Source: Rhodocollybia butyracea
Lineage: Eukaryota > Basidiomycota > Agaricomycetes > Agaricales > Omphalotaceae
Direction of reading: 5' to 3'
Length of the DNA: 64,000 nt
NCBI GenBank assembly: GCA_015501585.1
Contig: JADNRY010000310.1
Span: forward strand, 1-64,000
In this document: positions 9,954 to 21,374 of the stretch, piece after piece
How the letters are laid out: each line of letters starts with the position of its first letter
Position numbering within the stretch: the first letter of the stretch is position 1
Made by a program: the position numbers and the translations under genes
Notes under the pieces: model-generated
Seen by the model: the letters and a program-made list of their open reading frames with translations, nothing else
What the model was told of the DNA's origin: nothing
Database searches by the model: none

Positions 9954-12258
9954 ATGACACCACACTTATACCTGAGCATTGTTCCATTTTGGGCTGAACA
10001 ATTAAAAATCTCAGAAAGATTAAAAAGTTCTCTGAAGGTAGAAAGTAAAAGAAGCGGCTCACAGGTTGGAAAATGGAGGACAGACTCAGAAGTAATGACA
10101 GTCAGCATCTCACCCAATGGCGGAACAATTGTTTCTGGATTATATAATAAGGTAATAAGAATGTGGAATGCTCAAACTGGAAAGGCCATTGGTGAGCCAT
10201 TGCAGGGCCATACATGCAGAGTCTGGTCTGTAGCATTCTCCCCTGATGGAAAAAGAATTGTTTCTGGCTCTTCAGACAAGACAATAAGATTGTGGAATGC
10301 TCAAACTGGCAAGGCCATTGGTGAGCCATTCCAGGGCCATACAGACTGGGTCTGGTCCGTGGCATTCTCTCCCAATGGAGAAAAAGTTGTGTCTGGCTCT
10401 TCTGATAAGACAATAAGATTGTGGAATGCTGAAACTGGAGAAGCCATTGGTAGGTCATTTCAGGGCCATACAGATAGTGTCTGTTCTGTGGCATTCTCTC
10501 CTGATGGAGAAAGAATTGTTTCTGCATCAGATGATAAGACAATAAGATTGTGGAATGCTCAAACTGGAGAGGCTATCGGTGAGCCATTCCACGGCCATAC
10601 ATACTGGGTCTGTTCTGTGGCATTCTCTCCTGATGGAAAAATAATTGTTTCTGGGTCTGAAGACAAGACAATCAGATTATGGAGTTCTCAAACTGGAGAG
10701 GCCATTGATAGGCCATTTCAGGGTCATACAGATAGCATTTGCTCTGTTGCATTCTCTCTGGATGGAGAAAGAATTGTTTCTGGATCTGAAGACAGGACAA
10801 TAAGATTATGGAATGCTCACACTGGAGAGGCGATTGGCAAACCATTCCAGGGCCATACAGGCAGGGTCTGGTCTGTAGTATTCTCTCCTGATGGACAAAA
10901 AAATGTTTCTGGATCTTTAGACCAGACAATAAGATTGTGGAATGCTCAAAGTGGAGAGCCTGTTGGTGAGCTATTGCAAGGCCATAGAGACTGGGTGCAT
11001 TCTGTGGCATTCTCCCCAGATGGAGCAATAGTTGTTTCTGCATCTTTTGATAAAACCCTGAGAATGTGGAGTGCTCAAACTGGAGAGGCCATTGGTGAGC
11101 CATTACAGGGTCATACAGACTGGGTTCAGTCTGTGGCATTCTCTCCTGATGGGCAAAAAATTGTCTCTGGATCTGATGACAGGACAATTAGATTGTGGAG
11201 TGCTCAAACTGGAGAGCCTATTGGTGAGCCATTCCAGGCTCATACAAAGGGCCTCAACTCTGTAATATTCTCTCCCGATGGAGAAAGAATTGTTTCTGCA
11301 TCTGATGACAAGACAATAAGGTTGTGGAATACTCAAACTAGAGAGTCTATTGGTGAGCCATTCCAAGGCCATACAGACAGGGTCCAGTCTGTTGCATTCT
11401 CTCCAGATGGAGAAAGACTTGTGTCTGGATCTGATGACAGAACAATAAGATTGTGGATTGCTCAGACAGGACAGGCCATTGGTGAGCCATTCCGGGGCCA
11501 TACAAATAACCTCAACTCTGTGGCATTCTCTCCTAGTGGAGAAAGAATTATTTCTGGATCTCATGACCAGACAATTAGACTGTGGAATGCTCAAACTGGA
11601 GAGGCCATTGGAGAGCCATTACAAGGACATACAGACTGGGTCCAGTCCGTGGCATTCTCTCTTGATGGAAAAAGAATTGTTTCTGGATCCTCAGATAAGA
11701 CAATAAGATTGTGGAATGCTCAAACTGGAGAGCCCATTGATGAGCCATTATGGGGCCATACAGATGGGGTTTGTTCTGTAGCATTCTCTCCGGATGGCAA
11801 AAGAATTGTGTCTGGCTCTTCTGACAGGACAATAAGATTATGGAATTTCCAAACTGAAGTGGTCATTAGAGAGCAACTTCAGGGCCATACAGACCATGTT
11901 TTCCCTGTGTCATTATCTCCTGATGGGGAACAAATTGTTTCTGAATTCAAAAACAACTTTAATATTAATTATTCCCATAGTAGACCTTCATCTCTGTCTC
12001 CCCACTGTAAGTCTCCTTTTTATTACATACTGCTTTTTACTAACCTACTTAATAGATCCAATGTGGCAGCTAAATAAAGATGGGTGGATTGATTTCACTG
12101 CTGTGCATGATCACATCCTTTGGATTCCTGACCAGTACCACAGAAATCTAGTATCTGATGAGACCTTCCTTGTTATCTCAGTGGGAGGCTATAATCGTGT
12201 TTCTTTCAAAAATGTGGTTTTTGGAGATAACTGGGCAAACTGCTGGTCTACACTGTAG
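9954..12258 (+). CDS. WD40 repeat protein, probable NLR-type propeller lacking NACHT
   Basis: Exons 9954-12006 and 12056-12258 give about 751 aa. The 49-bp intron has a GTAAGT donor, TACTAAC branch point and AATAG acceptor. Fourteen full 43-residue WD40 repeats of the form VxSVAFSPDGxRIVSGSxDxTIRLWNAQTG (shortened: SVAFSPDG, IVSGS, TIRLW, GHT) start near residue 48, and a partial fifteenth follows. They fit two seven-bladed propellers. The start TPHLYLSIVPF resembles the spacer after the NACHT domain of agaricomycete NLR proteins. No NACHT is encoded upstream, so this is either a truncated NLR or a stand-alone propeller. The second exon (DGWIDFTAVHDHILWIPDQY) matches the C-terminal tail usual in these proteins, which supports the splice. 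In NLRs the propeller is the recognition domain, presumably cytosolic. The start codon is the least certain point. Residues between repeats vary at a few fixed columns. Confidence 0.85.
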
Positions 12259-12419
12259 TTTGACACAAGCCAGATGTGATGGTTATGTAGACATTACTAT
12301 CTTATCTACCATAGGCAGTCTATTTGTAGTATCTCACAATCACATGCTCAATAGATTACGCATTGCCTCCATACTTTTCAGTCTTGCTCTCTCTCAGTCT
12401 CATACCTGTCTCAGGTCAC
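12259..12419. other. 3' flank of the WD40 gene
   Basis: This is non-coding sequence between the TAG stop at 12256-12258 and the first MITE fragment. No clear polyadenylation signal was recognised. Confidence 0.4.
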
Positions 12420-12586
12420 TAAGGATAGACATGAGTCCAGTTCCTTACAGGTGACCCGCAGATTTGACCTGTGAGAATACCCGTCTGACCTATTCCCACA
12501 GATCCAGGTCAGTCACAGGTCATCCTTTGGGGACTTCCAGTAGAGATGGACACAAATCCAGATCCCAGACAACCCAGATCTGCTGC
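12420..12586. mobile_element. Two joined fragments of the GGATGGACA MITE family
   Basis: A left end (TAAGGATAGACATGAGTCC) runs from about 12420 to 12540. A second end (TAGAGATGGACACAAATCC) begins at about 12541 and matches the reverse complement of the right end of the copy at 55031-55321. The element is cut off at 12587 by a CACTACGGGAA terminus. Confidence 0.6.
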
Positions 12587-13165
12587 CACTACGGGAAGGG
12601 AAAAAAAATTAATTTGATTGTCCAAAACACAATCTAAATGATTGTCTTGCACTCATATTGATTGTCTGAACCATTCTTAATGATTGTCCAGTTTACTCAA
12701 AAAGATAGTCTTACACCTTTATATTGATTGTTTGAACCAACCTCATTGATTGTCTGAATCAATCTTATTGATTATCTAAATCACTCTTAAGGGTTGTCTG
12801 AACTACTTTCAATGATTGTCCTAGCCTTTCATTATGATAGTCTGAACCACTCTATATAACAGTTTTGAACAATCTAAATAATTGTCAAAAACACTTCAAA
12901 TGATGGTATGAAACACTTAAATTGACTGTTCAGGACACTCAAAATGATTGTTTTTGGAAATGGGTCACAGTGTCTTGAGACAATTATTTGGATTGCTCAG
13001 CAATCACTCTGAGTGCTTTGAACAATCATTGGAACTGTCATGGACACTCTTTCTAAGTGTCTTGGAATACTCATTCTGTGTTTATAGCAATCATTTAGGG
13101 TGTGCTACATCATCTTTTGGAGTGTCTTATATAGCAGTAAAAGTATATTTTCTACACTACACTAC
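12587..13165. mobile_element. CACTA-like element fragment with subterminal TGATTGTC repeats
   Basis: It begins CACTACGGGAAGGGAAAAAA, which resembles CACTA (EnSpm/CMC) termini. About ten copies of (A/T)TGATTGTC spaced by roughly 30 bp follow in one orientation, then CAATCATT words in the opposite orientation after about 12975. Such inverted subterminal arrays are usual in CACTA elements. No matching GTAGTG right end was found, so the right border is approximate and the copy may be incomplete. Confidence 0.5.
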
Positions 13166-13208
13166 TGATTAGAGAACCACATAAATGGGGAAATGTTGAC
13201 TCAGAAGA

Positions 13209-13435
13209 TTGAACAAAGAGATAGGCGGAACAAATGAGGTGATACACTATTACGCGGAACAAAGGAAGAGGTACACAGAACAAATGAAGGGATACGCGGA
13301 ACAAATGAGGAGATGTACAGAACAAACTAAGATATATGCAGAACAAACAAAGATATATGCGGAACGAATGAAGATATACACAGAACAAACAAAGGCATAT
13401 GTGGAACAAACAAAGAGATAGGCGGAACGAATGCA
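13209..13435. repeat. 21-bp minisatellite
   Basis: About ten units of the type GCGGAACAAATGAAGATATAC follow one another. Because 21 is a multiple of three, a plus-strand frame (13209-13421) reads as heptads of the type YAEQTKI. There is no promoter, splice or homology evidence that it is translated, so the heptads are best seen as a consequence of the repeat length. Confidence 0.75.
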
Positions 13436-15043
13436 GAACTTACCTTTCATTAAGGTGGGGGAGGAATCGGTCTTAAGTTGGGCGGCCAACGTAGGAAGAT
13501 CTTTGAGCAATACTGCAAGAACTAAGAGGGGCATGCGCCCAGTTCAGCTCAGAAAATCATTGGATGGAAAAAACTTACCAAGCGGAAGTCAAGGGAATGG
13601 GTGGGAAAGAGTTTGTGAGAAAGATGGCTTCCAGCATGGCCGCCAGTGAGGATGAGAGAGCGATGATTGGAGGCAATACACAGCCCGGGTAATCACCGCA
13701 TGAAGGCGCTGGCCTGCCGCTGTTTGACTGGCAACAATGCAAGAACATATTGGGCAAAGAGCTGAGGGACCAAGGGAGAAGAAATGTTTGTTGCCCAGCT
13801 CGAGCAGCCAATGGTGCTTTCGAAGGCGGCTGGCACTATGTCAAGACTATCCAGCCACCAGCGGAGTTCACCAGATGAACAAAAGAGACAGAGGATGGTG
13901 GGATCTCCGGCATGGTTCCACTGACGGGTATAACTGTGATTACAAGTTAGAGGGTTTGAAGGCAAACATTAAGAAACCCGCTTACCCGACGGCAGCTCCA
14001 GCGAGAGGAAGAAGCATGCCCTGGCTTATGGAGGCATGCACGACGTGGAGAGTGTGTTCCTAGAGTAATCTGGAGCTCTTGATACTTTCCGAGACACCAT
14101 GGTTGATAGACAGAGGGAGAATGACCTGCGTGAAGTGGTTGACAGATTGTTGGGATCTTGAAGACGACATATCCATTTCCGTGGTGGGTTAGACGGTGGG
14201 TTCCGTGTTTGGCGTTTGTCTCATTGCGACGTGGTGAGGGACCGGCCGGCGTCCTCAAAAAAATGAACCCGAGGAAAAGCAGAGACCAACAAATGAACCA
14301 CACCTTTGAGTTAGTAAAACGGACTGGTCCGCTCTTGAATAGCCTCTCCAGTCTGGAATATTTATCAATGTGACCAATGGCGACAAAAATGAGAAGTTAC
14401 ACCTGGGTCCTCATACCTTGGATAGAGGAGAAAACATGGAGTCGTGTTTGACCGCTGTGGTCCCGCGTTGTCGACGCATATGCTAAGCGGCTCACAAAGT
14501 TCACGTTATGGGACAGGATGGAGGAGACAAGTTCTATCGTAACATTAGACGCTGTATTTTTGGGCTCATTGCTCGGACATACCTGTGATCAATGCCAATG
14601 CTGACAGATTCTGCAACTACTCGTACTAGTCTGAGACTGTCTTGAATTTGGCAATGTCACGCAGTAATCAGGACTTTGTACACTGTGGTCATAGGCACAG
14701 GCCCGGATATGCGGCAGCACAAACCGTTGAGTTCCTTGAATATACGGCAGGCATTCCTTGTCCTTGAAAGCACCAGTGATCATAACTTTATCAGCAGAAG
14801 GGTCAATCCAGCGGTTGTGTTGATGGACATAGAGGGAACAGCCAGAACTTAATTGGTTGTAAGTTGGTGGTGGTTATCAATGTTGTGGTTCACAGCTGTG
14901 CTGCGGACGTAAGTTCAACTGACATTACATGATCATGTGATCTGTCACTTCCGTTCCGTTTGCTCTGAGTCGAATTGTTTCGCTTGTTCCGGCTCATAGG
15001 GCTCTGCACCGGAACCATATTTACGGAAAATACAGACGGTTTG
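13436..15043. other. Degenerate coding-like region, unidentified
   Basis: Base composition is higher in GC and several short frames on both strands look protein-like, but all are interrupted and none was recognised. On the minus strand, consensus-like donors (GTAAGTT at about 13443 and 13573) with an acceptor near 13526 suggest remains of a spliced gene, but no exon chain stays in frame. On the plus strand, pieces near 13626-13875 and 14040-14160 are also open only briefly. It is probably an old gene or transposon ORF in decay. Confidence 0.3.
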
Positions 15044-16034
15044 TGTTATGACCTGATTCTACACTATAGGCATATACACACTCTTTTTTCATTTATTAAC
15101 AACCACTACTATCATTAATATTTTACCACTTAACACTATCACATACATTCATTACTTATCTTCTCAATACAACTTCGGATAATGCTGCACATTACCATGG
15201 AAGCTGCAAAGACCCTTCCACACAGTATTGACTCATTATTAGTCAACTCCGGTTCCACTAAATGACTCAATATCAGTCATCCATGACTCTACTGAATGAC
15301 TCAACATCAGTCATCCGCAGTTCCGCTTAAATGACTCAGTAACAGTCATTGCACACCATTCCACAGTCATGCTGACTGATCCGCAGCATTTCCGCAGTTA
15401 TGACTCAAATCTAGTCATTCTGCAGCATTTCCTAACTAGTACATATTAAACAGTATATAAGGAAGCCAGATTTACCAATGTACAGTAGACGTATTATTTT
15501 CTTAAATCCAAACCCCCACTTGTTTGCTGTTATCACTTGTGTGAATCACCAGACCAACTCATTGTATCTTGTTGAGCTATCTCCAAGCTACAATACACAT
15601 TTATACATCTTGTTGAGCTAACTCCAAGTTGTATCCACTAATATTCACCTGTTGAGCTATCTCCTAGTGAATACTTCTTTGATTGCCACTTGTTGAGCTA
15701 TCTCTGAGTTGCAACTTCCTATTACTTGTTGAGCTATCTCCGAGTATTAGACATCACACTCACTACTACTTGTTGAGCTATCTCTGAGTATTAGTTCTGA
15801 TTCATATTACTGCTTGTCGAGCCATCTCCGAGGGGTAATCTTATTATTATTTGTCAAGCTATCTCCAAATAATAACTTCTGTGAGTTTCATATTACAAAC
15901 TAGTTACTAACTTTACTTGAGCCTAGTTGTTTGAGTATATATTTTTTGCCTAGCGGTTTCATTCAACGGAAAGGCTTGCTCTATAATCTCCATTAATTTC
16001 TCTTATCATTGTTACCACCGAGTTACGTACTGTG
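15044..16034 (+). mobile_element. LTR (solo or truncated) carrying the hairpin array
   Basis: It begins TGTTATGACC near 15044. A region rich in (A)TGACTCA(A) words follows (15230-15420), then a TATA-like box (AGTATATAAGG near 15449) and the hairpin array (15562-15875). Similarity to the 433-1067 copy ends at about 16034, where a TACGG-rich element begins. Internal retroelement genes are absent next to it. The 5' end is inferred only from the TG start. Confidence 0.55.
15562..15875 (+). other. Array of eight hairpins with conserved apical loop (15-kb LTR copy)
   Basis: This diverged copy of the array gives the clearest evidence of pairing. Unit 1 is TTGTATCTTG with CAAGCTACAA (9/10 paired). 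Unit 2 is ATACATCTTG with CAAGTTGTAT (9/10). Unit 3 is TATTCAC with GTGAATA (7/7). Unit 5 is CTATTACTTG with CGAGTATTAG. Unit 8 is TTATTATTTG with CAAATAATAA (10/10). The loop core (TT)GAG-CTAT-CTC is nearly invariant while the stems vary in sequence. The array lies just downstream of a TATA box near 15451. Confidence 0.75.
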
Positions 16035-16210
16035 AAGGTTTGGACGAGACTATTGATCGAGTCATAACAGTTTGTACGGTCACGGAACCGTACCGTATAG
16101 GCCCCTCAAGGCTCTTGATACGGTACAGTAAATAGCCGTATGTACCGTATTTTGACGGCCTCAGATACAGCCGTAAATATGGCGTATCAGTTAGAGTCAT
16201 CCGTGCCGCA
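16035..16210. mobile_element. TACGGTAC-rich MITE fragment
   Basis: Repeated TACGGTAC/GTACCGTA words occur at 16075-16180, as in the two ends of the element at 19080-21473. It has no clear terminal repeats of its own, so this is a fragment. Confidence 0.4.
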
Positions 16211-17688
16211 CCTCAAACAGTCCAAACAGTAGCGTTGCTTCATGGTATGGGTGGCATATGAATAAGATATGCGGAGAACAGATTCCGCTGTCATCATGTG
16301 ATGTTATAGCGTGTGACCCAGCCAAAATTCAAGCCTTTAAAGATCGCCTCGTCACTTGAGTATAAGTCATTTTCTCGGAGAAATCCTCAAAAAAATAAAG
16401 CTGAAATCCTATGTTAGAGCTATGCTCTATTTGTTTTCATTTTCCAAAGCCGAAAAGAGCCGTGTGAAAGACGGTGCCTAAATACCTTCTTCTTGTTCTT
16501 TACTTCCGTTCACTCTTTTTTGCACATTCAACATCCATATGCCCCCAAAAAAGAAACAGAAAATAAATATTTGTCATTACAACAATGGAACTCAGAGTGA
16601 AAATGCAAGCAAGTGGAGAAGGGCTGAGGATGGAGGAAGCAAATCGACGAGGCTGTCAACGAGTTGGAAGCTCAGTACATCAGCAAAACGTGTATGCGTG
16701 GGAAGTCGCTTTCCGGCACTGTACAGTGCAGGGGCCGCTGGGAGCTGCTGGAAACGGCTGTATGGTGCCTGACAGCGGCTCAAGGTCACCCACGTTTTGC
16801 TGATGTATGGCTCAGGATCTGTGGACAATTCAAACAGTGGCATGGATAAGGAAAATATACAAGTAGGTGCACATAAGCATAATACTTTCATTGTTCTTTT
16901 ATCAAATTTGATTATGCATTCAGTTTCTGTTGGACCATACAGCATAGTAAACCTTCCTGCAACTAGAAACGAACCCTGAAGTTGCATTGGATGGGTTATC
17001 ACTGGCAGCGGACTTGTAACATACAGTATGTTGATGGCCATGAACTACACAATGTAGTTTGGTATTGACAGACTGTTTTTCTCCCTGCCATCACTGAAGC
17101 TGAGCATTGCACACATGCTTGGATTCTCACTCACCTTGATGAACTAGGTCCACTTCCAAGGAACCGCATCATTGACATTTGGTTCCATAATGAATCAAAA
17201 TTCTATGCCAATGACCGTCATTATGGAAGTGCTAGCTGCCCCATGGGGCAATCTGAGCTCATTTACGGTCCTATTGCCCAGTCGAAGCTGTGTACTCCTG
17301 GGGCAATCACTCTTATGTTGGATAATAATAATAGGTTGCAGTTATGTACTTCCTATCTCGTCTCATTGCCCGGTTGAAGTTGTGTACTCCTGGTGCAATC
17401 CCTTACAAGTATATCACGTATTTCTCTTACATTGGACTCTGACAGTGTGGATATGTTCCGCTACACTATGTGTTGGCATTTAATTTCATCTGTCTTCTTT
17501 CTTTGGTTGAGTTCAAATTGTTGTCTCCCAATCTTTGATTTCCCCATTCCAGTTTATCTCTTGATTTCTATCTATGTTGGACATTTATTCCTTTCTTACT
17601 TACAGTGTCCTATCTCTTGTTCACCCTATCAGTATCTCATTCCAGGGGGAGTTTACTTGTATTGTTACAGTCCCGGGTTGAGGGGGAG
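16211..17688. other. Unidentified region, possible decayed retroelement coding sequence
   Basis: A plus-strand frame from 16539 starts MPPKKKQKINICHYNNG but is short and breaks. CATCAGCAAAACGTG at about 16679 and CACGTTTTGCTGATG at about 16791 form a 15-bp perfect inverted repeat. Coding-like sequence near 17080-17310 (HLDELGPLPRNRIIDIW and onward) is interrupted. A 40-bp segment around GTGTACTCCTGG is duplicated (17265-17305 and 17361-17400). The region ends in the purine-rich GAGGGGGAG next to a copia-type LTR, so the last part may be the 3' end of a copia element. Confidence 0.35.
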
Positions 17689-17862
17689 TGTTGTAGTTGC
17701 CAATCCGACAATGACATCATGTCAATCCAGTACTAATTCTTTTCCGATGTTGCTTACTGATATACTTACTAATGCTTACAGAGGTAGTAGAACATCTTCT
17801 CTTATCCCTCATTGCCTGAGCCTCACGGCTCTGAGTCCCCACTGCGCCGGATACCTACAACA
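17689..17862 (+). mobile_element. Copia-type LTR
   Basis: This 174-bp segment starts TGTTGTAG and ends CTACAACA, an 8-bp perfect terminal inverted repeat. It is preceded by the polypurine tract GAGGGGGAG, the usual arrangement at the 3' LTR of copia elements. No second LTR copy was found in the window, so it is a 3' LTR of a degraded element whose internal region, if any, lies upstream. Confidence 0.65.
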
Positions 17863-19079
17863 CTCACTTTCCAACTCTTTAATCATACTCACTGATGGCA
17901 TGTACGCTCAGAAGTTCTGACTTGTTCAATGTTCATCCATCTGCGCCTTTGTGGATCATCAATTAATTCCGGTTTGCTTGAGCTAGAATGGTGTTGGGTC
18001 AAGATAGAGCTTAGCTTTGGGGAGAAAATGCGAGGAGACCTCAGTGCTCTTCTAGCATGTGATACTTCTGGTGTGTCAATTTCTTAGAAGACTAGGGATG
18101 GTCTGGGATGCTATTGGCAAGACAGGACTCGGAGCACTGGACAGAATCTGGATGAACTCTCACACATCCAGACTTTCGACAATTCCACAAAGGGTTGCAT
18201 CCATCATCCAATTCAGCACTCTTAATTCACTCGTTTCTGAGATGTTATGCATACATTCAACATTTGGACTACCCTCGGGTGGAGACTATCTGGAATCTGA
18301 GATGTTGCAACCAGTACCATTGTCTTCACTCCTCCATAACAACTTCCAAAGCCTTATTCTCTACATCCAATCTTCATCAGCATGCTCTTTCAGCCACACA
18401 CTCATTCTCCACTCGTTCTGTGTTCCCTGTCACTTGATTCCAAGTAACGGGGAACTATCCTCGAGACATATACTTTGTGTATTGGGAAGCATTGCTGCTG
18501 ACGCTACAATTCACGGAGCACAATATACTCCTACTTGCTATGTACATAAGTGACCAGACACATGATGTTTGGCTAATCATGGCTGTAAAAGAGTGTATCT
18601 GAGCCGGTCCTTCTGTAGAATTAAGGACTTGCTGAGCCTGAACATGATGGTGTTAATGAGATAAGTCCAAAGTCACTCATTCCATGTTAATGTTACTACT
18701 TTTGTACAGTTCATCATATTATTGATAATACTACTAGAATGAACTGTACATTAAGGGCCATATAACATGTTCTGAAGTTTGAGAGTACTTGGGTGCCTAA
18801 AGGGGAAGAAAACATCTATACTAGTGCCCATAATTATACAAATATGAGGCCTCAATCCGTTGCAGCAATGACATAGTAAAATTTCCTTATTTAGGCATAA
18901 CACAGCACTGGGAACCTTTTATCCTCCAGATGAAATGTGTATCAGATGCTAAATTTTATGTAGATTCCAAATATCAGTATGACTACCCAAGAAAATATGT
19001 AAGTTGTAGGTAAATTGCGCCAAAAAACCAAATGTCCAGTCACTTATGTACATAGCGAGTATACTGGCCAATGTCGGAC
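17863..19079. other. Intergenic, no gene recognised
   Basis: The frames present (for example 18059-18553 plus) have no recognisable domain, low-complexity composition or splice support. CTGTACATTAA... and GAACTGTACA-type words near 18705-18755 form a weak inverted repeat around AGTTCATCATATTATTG. Confidence 0.4.
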
Positions 19080-19139
19080 TAGGGATCCGCACCGCAACCG
19101 TAAGATACAGCTTACGGTACGGCCGTATGAGTCCCAGGA

Positions 19140-19585
19140 AAAGTACATAATGCCCAGGCAAACCTAGAATATCCTGAGGCAACCCAGGAATTATCCAAAT
19201 TCCTAGGCTGCCTCAGTGTCTCTCAAAGGCTCTGGTTGACCCCAGTCACCAGGGAAACCCAGGTTTGAGGCCATATCCTGGGTGTCCTCAGTCATCTTTG
19301 AGTTGTCCTGAGGTTGCCCTGGGTTGCCCTGGCTGTCCCTGAGTCTCCCTGAGGTCGAGTTGTCCTCAGGCTGACCTGGGCTACCCTGGCTGTCCCTGAG
19401 TGTCCCTGAGGTTACAATTATAAAATCACTAAGTGAAACTGACAGTCTGAAGTATGACTCATTTGTGAAGAGTGACTCCTTTTGACTGGAGTCATTTTGA
19501 GTGAAGTCAAAATGTAAAGTCGAAAATGACTCCACCTGACTGGAGTCATTTTTGACATATAAATACAAGGCTCATTTTCGGCTCA
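19140..19585. repeat. Iterated CCCAGG/CCTGAGG and GGAGTCA word blocks
   Basis: From 19140 to about 19420 the words CCCTGAG, CCCTGG and CCTCAG recur every 10-20 bp. From 19430 to 19585 TGACTCC and GGAGTCA recur. A related CAGGGAGCCT block is at about 20370-20440. These look like interiors of foldback MITEs, but no termini were secured. Confidence 0.45.
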
Positions 19586-19594
19586 TTTTTGCCA

Positions 19595-20195
19595 TCTCCT
19601 CCCTTTACCCCAGACCCAAAAATAAGTTTCATTCATATCTCCACCAGTTTTTGCTCAATTTTGACGATATAGGACGTGTTCAGAATCGTTTATGAGTCGT
19701 CTCTATACTATATAAGTTTTAGGGCATCATTTTGTATTTCTGTTACTACCTCCTCCTCCTCACCCAAGCCCTAAAGTGAGTTTTGCTCATATCTCCATCA
19801 TTTCTGACTCAATTTTTCCGTTTTAGGTCGCGTTTAGAATCGTCGATGGTCGTATCCATGCTTCGTAAGTTTCAGGGCATCATTTTGTATTTTTGTTACT
19901 ACCTCCTCCTCCTCACCCAAGCCCCAAAGTGAGTTTTACTCATATTTCCATCATTTCTGACTCGATTTTTCCGTTTTAGGGCGCGTTTAGAATCGTCTAG
20001 GACCGTCTCTATGCTTCGTAAGTTTCTAGTCATTATTCCCCATGTTAATTACCTCCTCCTGCTCACAGGCCCAAAAGTGAGTTTTATTCATATCTCCATC
20101 AGTTCTTACTCAATTTTGACAATCCAGGGCATGTTTAGAATCGTTCAGAATGGTCTATCAGTCGTCTCTATGCTCCATATGTTTTGGTTCACCAT
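19595..20195. repeat. Tandem repeat of about 150 bp, four copies
   Basis: Successive units share CTACCTCCTCCTCCTCACCC, AAGTGAGTTT, CATATCTCCATCA, TTTAGAATCGT and GTCTCTATGCTTC. Corresponding points fall about 150 bp apart (near 19764, 19914 and 20064), with a diverged first copy near 19608. No coding frame spans it. Confidence 0.75.
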
Positions 20196-20787
20196 CCCCC
20201 TCCTTCCCTTGCAGTTGATTACTGTACATTAAAGTTAGTAGTGTAATATGTAATATGTTGCTAAATCCATATACAAATGATTTTCTGCTTCTCGTTGATA
20301 ACATGTATTGAACAGTCCAATAATACTGATTTCTGAACTGGTGCTTTTTGCTTCAGAAGTTCTGTTAGGCAGCCTCAGGGAGCCTCAGGGAGCCTCAGGA
20401 AGCCCAGGGGCATTCAGGGACATTCAGGGATCTCCAATTTAATCTAAGGCTCCCTAGGATTTGGGGGGTAGACCCTGGCACCCTGGAAGTACCTGTGGTC
20501 TTGGGGTGCACTGGGGCCCCTGGTTACACTAAGGCCATCTTGGGACAATCTATGGTTGCCTGGGCCATAGGGACTTTTTCCTGATGTAACCATACTGTAA
20601 AGGATCCTGGGGACACCTTTTATGGCTGTATTCATATGGCCCCTATATGGGTACCCCATACTGAAAGAATTTGGCACATTCTTAAATGTCTCTGGGCCCC
20701 AAAATGGTTGAATTAGTGGCCTCTGTGCAATTAATGCACTCAGGGGTCCCCCAGCTTGAAATGTCACCTGCCGTATACTGTATCTTT

Positions 20788-21374
20788 TAGTGATGTGCCG
20801 GCTATGGCTCAGGGCCGTTGAGCCCCCAAAGCCGGCCGTCTTTGAGCCTAGCCTGGCCCCAGCCGTCATAGGGCTCAGAAGGGCTCAAGGCCCGGCTCAG
20901 AATTCTCAAAGCCCTGGGCCGGGGCCTGAGCCAGAGCTCAGCGCTTAATGAAACATTGAGCAGCATGTCAAAAGTTACTCTGTGCAGCAGCACATGTATC
21001 ATCACTGGTGGCCAATTTTGCACTGATGGTTCCCAGAGGTATTAACCAGGCTGAAGAACGGCTCCATTACTGTCAATTAATTTGTCTGATGAATGTATTG
21101 CATTGGCCTTACAGATCCAAATCATCTCAAAAAGCAGGTGTATTAACGCTCACCCACTCAGAAAGCAACCAGAAAGCCAAAAGTATCATCGTGTAGAGTC
21201 CACCGAGGACAGGGAGCTTAGCGCCTCAAGACATGTGTCTTTAGCGCCTGGGCCCCGGCCTGAGCCTGCCCTTCCTGGGGGCTAGGGCCCGGCTCAGATT
21301 TTTGACAAGCCCTGGCCGGGGCTTTTGAGCCGTAGCCGGGGCTTCTGAGCCGGGCCCCAGCCGGCACAACACTA
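20788..21374. mobile_element. hAT-type MITE with GGCC/GAGCC-rich interior
   Basis: The ends are TAGTGATGTGCCGGCT and AGCCGGCACAACACTA in inverted orientation. A perfect 8-bp direct repeat GTATCTTT flanks it (20780-20787 and 21375-21382), which is diagnostic for hAT-type insertion. The interior has many GGCTCAGGGCC and GCCCGGCTC words and no transposase. It lies inside the 19080-21473 element. Confidence 0.88.

Noticed and set aside
10102..11832. Minus-strand and alternative-frame ORFs across the WD40 gene
   Set aside because: They repeat with the same 129-bp period as the WD40 units and are shadows of the true frame.
13209..13421. Coiled-coil protein of heptad repeats YAEQTKI
   Set aside because: It coincides exactly with a 21-bp minisatellite, has no flanking coding sequence, and the heptads follow from the repeat length.
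16592..17041. 149-codon minus-strand frame
   Set aside because: It overlaps a plus frame starting MPPKKK and a 15-bp inverted repeat. Neither strand shows a recognised domain, so no gene was called.
18059..18553. 164-codon plus-strand frame
   Set aside because: No domain, no splice context, and composition like the surrounding non-coding sequence.
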